A DNA stretch of 64,000 nt from Rhizobium cauense (GTDB lineage: Bacteria > Pseudomonadota > Alphaproteobacteria > Rhizobiales > Rhizobiaceae). Below are positions 59,032 through 64,000 of this stretch, piece by piece. The notes below the pieces were generated by a model. It did not search any database. It worked only from the letters and a program-made list of their open reading frames with translations, and was not told where the DNA came from. Numbering within the stretch: the first letter of the stretch is position 1; the number at the start of each line of letters is the position of its first letter. The position numbers and the translations under genes are program-made. The DNA lies in assembly GCF_019511525.1 (NCBI RefSeq), contig NZ_JAEUAT010000004.1:310001-374000 (forward strand), written 5' to 3'.

Positions 59032-59314
59032 GTTTGGTTGCTGGTCATTGCCTGGCGCCATTGTTCCGCGAGCTGCCTTTGCTACTATGACGCCGGGATG
59101 AGAGCGAGGTGGCCGTTGGCTCGAGACCATCGTGGGCTTCCCGCCACCTCCTGAGCGCCACTGATCAATCGACGCCGCTCGTCGCGCGAGGCGTGGCCGG
59201 TGTTTACACCTTGCGTGCGTCAGCGGCACCTCCCAAGCCTGTTTGGCAAGATCGCTTCGAGATGCTTTGGGCAAACCAAGGGGGCAATTCTCCTGGGCGG
59301 AGCCAAGTCCGCAC
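59032..59314. other. Gap between convergent genes
   Basis: 283 bases between the fusion gene and spoVR, which end toward each other. No gene, repeat or clear terminator is visible to me. Confidence 0.4.
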
Positions 59315-60856
59315 TCAAATGTCGGCGGTCGAGCACTCGTAAAGGACCGCATCCGTCGTGGCATCGATGCCCGTGAGGCTCACGTCGTAGCCCCACAGAT
59401 GACGAATATGGCCAAGCGTAGCGTCACGACTAGCTTCGTCCAGCAGGATGCCGTTCTTGACATTGTGCTGTAGACGAAGCTGTCGGTCCCCGAGTAGGTC
59501 GACATCGATCACCTGGATGTCAGGTTGCCGTGTCCCGATATCGTAACTGCGGGCAAGCGCGGAGCGGATCGTTGAATAACCACGCTCGTTATGAATGGAG
59601 GAAACCTCGCAGTAACTGTCTGAGGCGCGATCGGAAAGCAGGAACAGCCGGAACTTGCGGATCATCGCCGGGCTGAGATACTGCAGTATGAAGGACTCGT
59701 CCCGGTGGTTCGCCCAGGCATCGAGCAATGTTCCCTGTGGGTCGCCATTGCCTGCAAAGGACGGAAACCAATCCCGGTCTTCCTCTGTCGGTGCTGTGCA
59801 GATGCGCTCGATATCCTGCATCATCGCGAATCCCAACGCATAGGGGTTTATACCAGGAAAGCGGGGGTCGTCGAAGTCAGGCTGGAATACGACGTTCGAG
59901 TGGCTTTTCAGCAGTTCAAGCATCGCGCCTTCGCTTATCCGCCCCTGGTCAAAAAGCCGGTTTATGATTGTGTAGTGCACGTAGGTCGCGCACCCCTCAT
60001 TCATCACCTTGGTCTGGCGCTGGGGGTAGAAATATTGTGCGATGACACGAACGATGCGCAGCAACTCGCGCTGCCAAGGGTCGAGAATGAGGCTGTGTTT
60101 CTCGAGAAAATAGAGGAGGTTTTCTTCCGGGAGATTGAGGACCTTCTTGCGTTCGGATGCGTCTCGCTCAGCATCCTCCGGATTGCGATTTTCTGCCGTC
60201 AACGGCAGGGTGCGCCACAGGTCGCTGTAGGTCTGCTCTTCGTATTCCAGCCGTTCGCGTGCCCGTTCGCGGACCTTCTCGGAGGACAGGCGGGGCGGCC
60301 GCCTGTAGCGAAACACGCCCTGATCCATCAGGGCGTGTGCTGAATCGAGGATAGCCTCCACCGCGCTCAAGCCGTGCCGTTCCTCGCACTTCGTGATGTA
60401 TTTCTTCGCGAAGTCCATATAGCTCAGGATGGCACCCGCGTCAGTCCATTGCCGGAAGAGGTAGTTGTTCTTGAAAAAATGGTTGTGGCCGAAGGCGGCG
60501 TGTGCTGTCACCAGCGTCTGCATCGCCATGGTATTTTCTTCCATCAGATAGACAATGCAGGGGTTGGAGTTGATGACGATTTCGTAGGCGAGGCCGCGCT
60601 GCCCCTTGCGATAGAGGTTGTCCTCGAAGATGAAACGCTTGCCGAAAGACCAGTGCTGATACATCAACGGCATGCCAACGGAGGAATACGCGTCCAGCAT
60701 CTGCTCTGAGGAAATGATCTCAAGCTGGTTCGGATAGACATCCAGTCCCATCTCATCGAGCGCAATCGTCTCAATGGCATCGTAGGCACGCGAAAGCGTC
60801 GCAAAATTCCAGTCGGAACCATCAAACAGGAGGCCTGAACTCGAGCGTCTCGCCAT
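59315..60856 (-). CDS. SpoVR family protein
   Basis: A 513 aa soluble protein of the SpoVR/YcgB family. Typical stretches are LPLMYQHWSFGKRF, AHAAFGHNHFFKNNYLF and NEGCATYVHYTI, rich in His and Glu and conserved across the family. AAGGA lies six bases before the ATG. It is the last gene of the prkA-yeaH-spoVR operon. In enterobacteria the homologues form a nitrogen-starvation and stress module; the exact chemistry is unclear. Bacteria without spores carry it widely, so the name does not imply sporulation. Confidence 0.93.
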   Translation of the reverse strand: MARRSSSGLLFDGSDWNFATLSRAYDAIETIALDEMGLDVYPNQLEIISSEQMLDAYSSVGMPLMYQHWSFGKRFIFEDNLYRKGQRGLAYEIVINSNPCIVYLMEENTMAMQTLVTAHAAFGHNHFFKNNYLFRQWTDAGAILSYMDFAKKYITKCEERHGLSAVEAILDSAHALMDQGVFRYRRPPRLSSEKVRERARERLEYEEQTYSDLWRTLPLTAENRNPEDAERDASERKKVLNLPEENLLYFLEKHSLILDPWQRELLRIVRVIAQYFYPQRQTKVMNEGCATYVHYTIINRLFDQGRISEGAMLELLKSHSNVVFQPDFDDPRFPGINPYALGFAMMQDIERICTAPTEEDRDWFPSFAGNGDPQGTLLDAWANHRDESFILQYLSPAMIRKFRLFLLSDRASDSYCEVSSIHNERGYSTIRSALARSYDIGTRQPDIQVIDVDLLGDRQLRLQHNVKNGILLDEASRDATLGHIRHLWGYDVSLTGIDATTDAVLYECSTADI

Positions 60857-60865
60857 CGGTTGTCC

Positions 60866-62182
60866 TTACTTGCGCGTGCGCATGGCAGGCTGTCGGGTAA
60901 AGAGCTTGCGGAATACCGGATAGATGTCTGCAGGTCGGGAGATCCGCGTCATCTGGAAGTTCGGCACCTCTCCATCGACACTGCGATAGGCCCGCCAGAG
61001 CGACGTGCCGTTGTCGGTCGTTCCAAATATTTCTGTTTCGCGCTCGTCAATGATCTCAACATAGGCGTAGTACTGGCAAAGCCGCATGAGATGATCGCGA
61101 AGCAGTGCAGCACAGCGCTCTGAATCGCCGCTGATGTTATCACCGTCCGAGGCCTGGGCGGCGTAGATATTCCAAAGATGTGCCGGATATCTCTCCTCGA
61201 TGACGCGAAGCATTTCTTCAAGGGCAGTGGAGACGACGGTGCCGCCGCTCTGCTTGCTGTAGAAGAAAGTTTCCTCATCGACCTCACGCGCCTCGTCGGT
61301 ATGGCGGATGAAAACGATATCTATCCGCTCGTAACGACGGGTCAGGAAGAGGTGGAGCAGGACAAAAAAGCGTTTTGCAAGATCCTTTTCCCGCTCGCCC
61401 ATAGATGCTGACACGTCCATGAGGCAGAACATCACAGCACTGGCGTTGGGAATTGGCTGGCGCTCGAAGCGATTGAAACGAATGTCAACCGGATCGACAT
61501 AGGAAATTCGCCGCCGCCTGCGCTCAAGTTGCTCCAGTTCTTCGCGCAGCGCCTGCAAGCGGCGCCGATTAGGCGCTGACAGCTCCTTTTCGGCTTCCAG
61601 AGCAACGATCTCGTCCGAAAGCGCCTTCACCGCAGCTTCGCTCGGTCGCTGAAGAGCAATACGGCGCCCGAAGCTATTGCGCATGGTTCGCCCGACATTG
61701 ATATTGGTGGGGGTCCCAGCCGTGCTGAAGCCGACCCGATGCGGCTTGTAGGTCACCGTCTCCTTGAGGTTCAGCTTGACCATGTCGGGCAGTTCAAGGT
61801 CCTCGAAGAAAAGGTCCAGAACCTCTTCTCTGGAGAGAATGAAATGGAACTCATCCTCGCTTTCGCCGCGGCCAGCGCCGCGGCCGCTTCCGCCCCCACC
61901 GCCTTGAGGTCGCGACAACTTGTCGCCAGCCATATACTCCTTGTTTCCAGGAAGAATGTATTCCCGTTCGCCGCTGCCGGAGGAAGGCTGAAAGGTCGGC
62001 TCGCCGGCGCCACGCTTGGGCATGGGGACACCATGAGCGGCGTCCACGTCGGCAATTTTGTCGGACTTGACCTGCTCCTTGATTGCTCGCTTCAGTTCTT
62101 CGCGGGCACGCTTCAGGAAACGTTGCCGGTTGCCGAGGCTCTTATCCTTCGGGTTGAGCCGGCGGTCGATGAAATTCGGCAT
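60866..62182 (-). CDS. yeaH: YeaH/DUF444 family protein
   Basis: A 438 aa protein with a basic N terminus (NFIDRRLNPKDKSLGNRQRF), a Gly-rich linker near residue 95, and a C-terminal von Willebrand factor A-like domain whose metal site is DVSASMGEREKD. The start is ATG 62182 with GAGGG upstream; the frame runs further up into prkA. YeaH works with the kinase YeaG/PrkA in the stress response. It lies between prkA and spoVR with gaps of 25 and 9 bases. Confidence 0.93.
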   Translation of the reverse strand: MPNFIDRRLNPKDKSLGNRQRFLKRAREELKRAIKEQVKSDKIADVDAAHGVPMPKRGAGEPTFQPSSGSGEREYILPGNKEYMAGDKLSRPQGGGGGSGRGAGRGESEDEFHFILSREEVLDLFFEDLELPDMVKLNLKETVTYKPHRVGFSTAGTPTNINVGRTMRNSFGRRIALQRPSEAAVKALSDEIVALEAEKELSAPNRRRLQALREELEQLERRRRRISYVDPVDIRFNRFERQPIPNASAVMFCLMDVSASMGEREKDLAKRFFVLLHLFLTRRYERIDIVFIRHTDEAREVDEETFFYSKQSGGTVVSTALEEMLRVIEERYPAHLWNIYAAQASDGDNISGDSERCAALLRDHLMRLCQYYAYVEIIDERETEIFGTTDNGTSLWRAYRSVDGEVPNFQMTRISRPADIYPVFRKLFTRQPAMRTRK

Positions 62183-62207
62183 CTGCCAATCCCTCGCTTT
62201 GGCATCG

Positions 62208-64000
62208 TCAACCGGCCTTGTTGACCCGCATGTACCAATCGACCAGACGTCGGACCTGGCGAACCGTATAGCCACGCTGGGTCATGCGCTGGACGAATTC
62301 GGCATGCTGTTTTTCCGTCGAACTATCCTTCTTGGAGCCGAAGCTGATGACCGGGAGGAGATCCTCCACCTGGCCAAACATGCGCTTCTCGATAACCTCG
62401 CGAAGCTTCTCATAGCTCGTCCAGGACGGATTTCGGCCGTGGTTCTTCGCGCGGGCGCGCAAGGTGAACTTGACGACCTCGTTGCGGAAGTCCTTGGGAT
62501 TGGCGATACCGGCCGGCTTCTCGATTTGCGATAGTTCGCTGTCGAGAATTTCGCGATTGAGAATCTGACCGGTGTCGTAGTCCTTGAAGTCCTGGTCTTC
62601 CAGCCATGCATCGGCGTAGGAGATGTAGCGGTCGAACAGGTTCTGCCCATATTCGCTGTAGGATTCCAGATAGGCCTTCTGGATCTCGTGGCCGATAAAT
62701 TCGGCATACCGCGCAGCAAGCTCGGACTTTATGAAATCAAGATAGCGTGCCTCGGTTTCCTTGGGAAACTGTTCGCGGCGGATCGCTTGCTCCATGATAT
62801 ACATCAGGTGCACGGGGTCGGCTGCCACCTCCTTCGTGTCGTAGTTGAAAGTTTCGGAAAGAACCTTGAAGGCAAAGCGGGTGCTAATGCCAGTCATGCC
62901 CTCGTCAACACCGGCCGCGTCACGATACTCCTGCACGGACTTGGCCTTGGGATCGGTGTCCTTCAGGTTCTCCCCGTCGTAGACCCGCATCTTCGTATAG
63001 AGCGGTGAGTTCTCGTGAACGTGGAGGCGCGTCGCAACCGTGAAGCGGCTCAGATTCTCGAGCACCTCCGGCGCGCACGGGCTCTTTGCCAATTCACTTT
63101 CGCGTAGCAACTTCTCATAAATCTGGCGTTCTTCAGTCACCCGCAGGCAATACGGCACCTTTACGACCAGGATGCGGTCAAGGAAGGCCTCATTGTTCTT
63201 GTTATTCTTGAATTGCAGCCACTCGGACTCGTTGGAGTGGGCGACGACAATACCTTGGAAGGGGAAGGCACCGAAATTCTCGGTCCCGTTGTAACTGCCT
63301 TCTTGCGTTGCGGTCAGCAACGGATGCAGCACCTTGATCGGGGCCTTGAACATTTCGACGAATTCGAGAAGGCCTTGGGTCGTCCGGTTCAGTCCGCCGC
63401 TGTAGGAATAGGCATCCGGATCTGCCTGACTGAAATTTTCAAGCTGGCGAATATCCACTTTACCAACCAGCGCAGACACATCCTGGTTATTCTCATCACC
63501 CGGTTCAGTCTTGGCGATCGCGATTTGTCGCAGGCGAGATGGTGTCAGTTTGACAACACTGAACTTCGATATATCGCCGCCAATTTCGTCGAGGCGTTTG
63601 GTTGCCCAGGGTGAAATAAGGCCCGTCAGTCTCCGTCTTGCAATCCCATATTTGTCCTCCAGGAGGCCTGCCATCCTTTCAGGATGAAAGAGTCCGAGAG
63701 GAGATTCGAAGATCGGGCTGATCTTGCCGTTCACGGCAAGGGTATAAATTGGACGCTGCTCCATCAGTCTCTTGAGGCGTTCTGCAAGCGACGATTTGCC
63801 ACCGCCAACGGGCCCAAGGAGATAGAGGATCTGCTTGCGCTCCTCGAGACCCTGCGCGGCATACCTGAAATAGCCCACAATACGCTCGATTGTGTCTTCC
63901 ATCCCGTAGAAGTCAGCGAAGGACGGATAGATCTTGACTGTACGATTGGCGAAAATTCGGCCTAGTCGCTCATCTGCGCTAGTGTCGATCAGCGTTGGTT
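62208..64000 (-). CDS. prkA: PrkA/YeaG serine protein kinase (5' truncated by window end)
   Basis: The C-terminal ~597 residues of a PrkA kinase. The frame stays open past the internal ATG at 63902 to the window edge, and the extra text (RIFANRTVKIYPSFADFYG) matches the family, so the gene starts outside. The AAA+ part has Walker A LGPVGGGKSSLAERL and the kinase part follows with HSNESEWLQFKNNK and VLHPLLTATQEG. It is first in the prkA-yeaH-spoVR operon. It phosphorylates or otherwise controls proteins under nutrient stress. Confidence 0.93.
   Translation of the reverse strand, partial: PTLIDTSADERLGRIFANRTVKIYPSFADFYGMEDTIERIVGYFRYAAQGLEERKQILYLLGPVGGGKSSLAERLKRLMEQRPIYTLAVNGKISPIFESPLGLFHPERMAGLLEDKYGIARRRLTGLISPWATKRLDEIGGDISKFSVVKLTPSRLRQIAIAKTEPGDENNQDVSALVGKVDIRQLENFSQADPDAYSYSGGLNRTTQGLLEFVEMFKAPIKVLHPLLTATQEGSYNGTENFGAFPFQGIVVAHSNESEWLQFKNNKNNEAFLDRILVVKVPYCLRVTEERQIYEKLLRESELAKSPCAPEVLENLSRFTVATRLHVHENSPLYTKMRVYDGENLKDTDPKAKSVQEYRDAAGVDEGMTGISTRFAFKVLSETFNYDTKEVAADPVHLMYIMEQAIRREQFPKETEARYLDFIKSELAARYAEFIGHEIQKAYLESYSEYGQNLFDRYISYADAWLEDQDFKDYDTGQILNREILDSELSQIEKPAGIANPKDFRNEVVKFTLRARAKNHGRNPSWTSYEKLREVIEKRMFGQVEDLLPVISFGSKKDSSTEKQHAEFVQRMTQRGYTVRQVRRLVDWYMRVNKAG

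Overview
The window looks like accessory DNA from an alphaproteobacterium of the Rhizobiaceae type (Rhizobium/Agrobacterium/Sinorhizobium). This is inferred from GC-rich coding, many ABC importers paired with GntR, LacI and LysR regulators, a MocDEF-like trio, a gcl-hyi-glxR-ttuD operon, and a VirD4/TraG coupling gene beside a TraD-like gene and an oriT-like sequence. The conjugation genes suggest a plasmid or chromid, or at least a plasmid-derived segment. I saw no rRNA, tRNA, CRISPR array or intact insertion sequence.

Region 1 (480-20877) is the centrepiece: a branched-pentose (D-apiose) regulon. A divergent GntR/FadR-type regulator (20155-20877) faces three leftward blocks. They are oiaX-oiaK-lerI-derI; apnO - RbsABC-type importer with a DUF2291 lipoprotein - apsD - apnL - dhaK - dhaL; and a MalEFGK-type importer enclosing a cytoplasmic DUF5060/apiosidase-like protein. 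Near-identical 14-15 bp motifs lie upstream of each block. The predicted route is apioside uptake, hydrolysis to D-apiose, oxidation to the lactone, D-apionate, 3-oxo-isoapionate, its 4-phosphate, then L-erythrulose-1-phosphate (by a RuBisCO-like decarboxylase), D-erythrulose-4-phosphate and D-erythrose-4-phosphate. Individual enzymes of this route are known; the importer plus internal hydrolase and the extra DhaKL kinase are the new-looking parts.

Region 2 (20878-28989) holds decayed regulator remnants, an HU protein, traG and a traD-like gene with an oriT candidate but no relaxase, a D-alanine module (dadA, alanine racemase, divergent Lrp/AsnC) and an OpgC-like membrane protein. Region 3 (29095-37197) is a GntR-led operon with a complete dipeptide-type ABC importer and two different DapA-superfamily lyases. 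Region 4 (37695-47148) holds a MocDEF-like oxygenase chain with a LacI regulator, a LysR/YeiH pair, small proteins, an exported protein with a calcium-loop-like motif, and an HD-GYP protein.

Region 5 (47435-54296) has a GH3 enzyme preceded by a coupled short ORF, then the glyoxylate-to-glycerate operon. Region 6 (54887-59031) has a LacI regulator divergent from a Tat-type solute-binding protein with no permease, followed by an unusual hexapeptide acyltransferase fused to a helical domain. Region 7 (59315-64000) is the prkA-yeaH-spoVR stress trio on the minus strand, with prkA cut by the window end.
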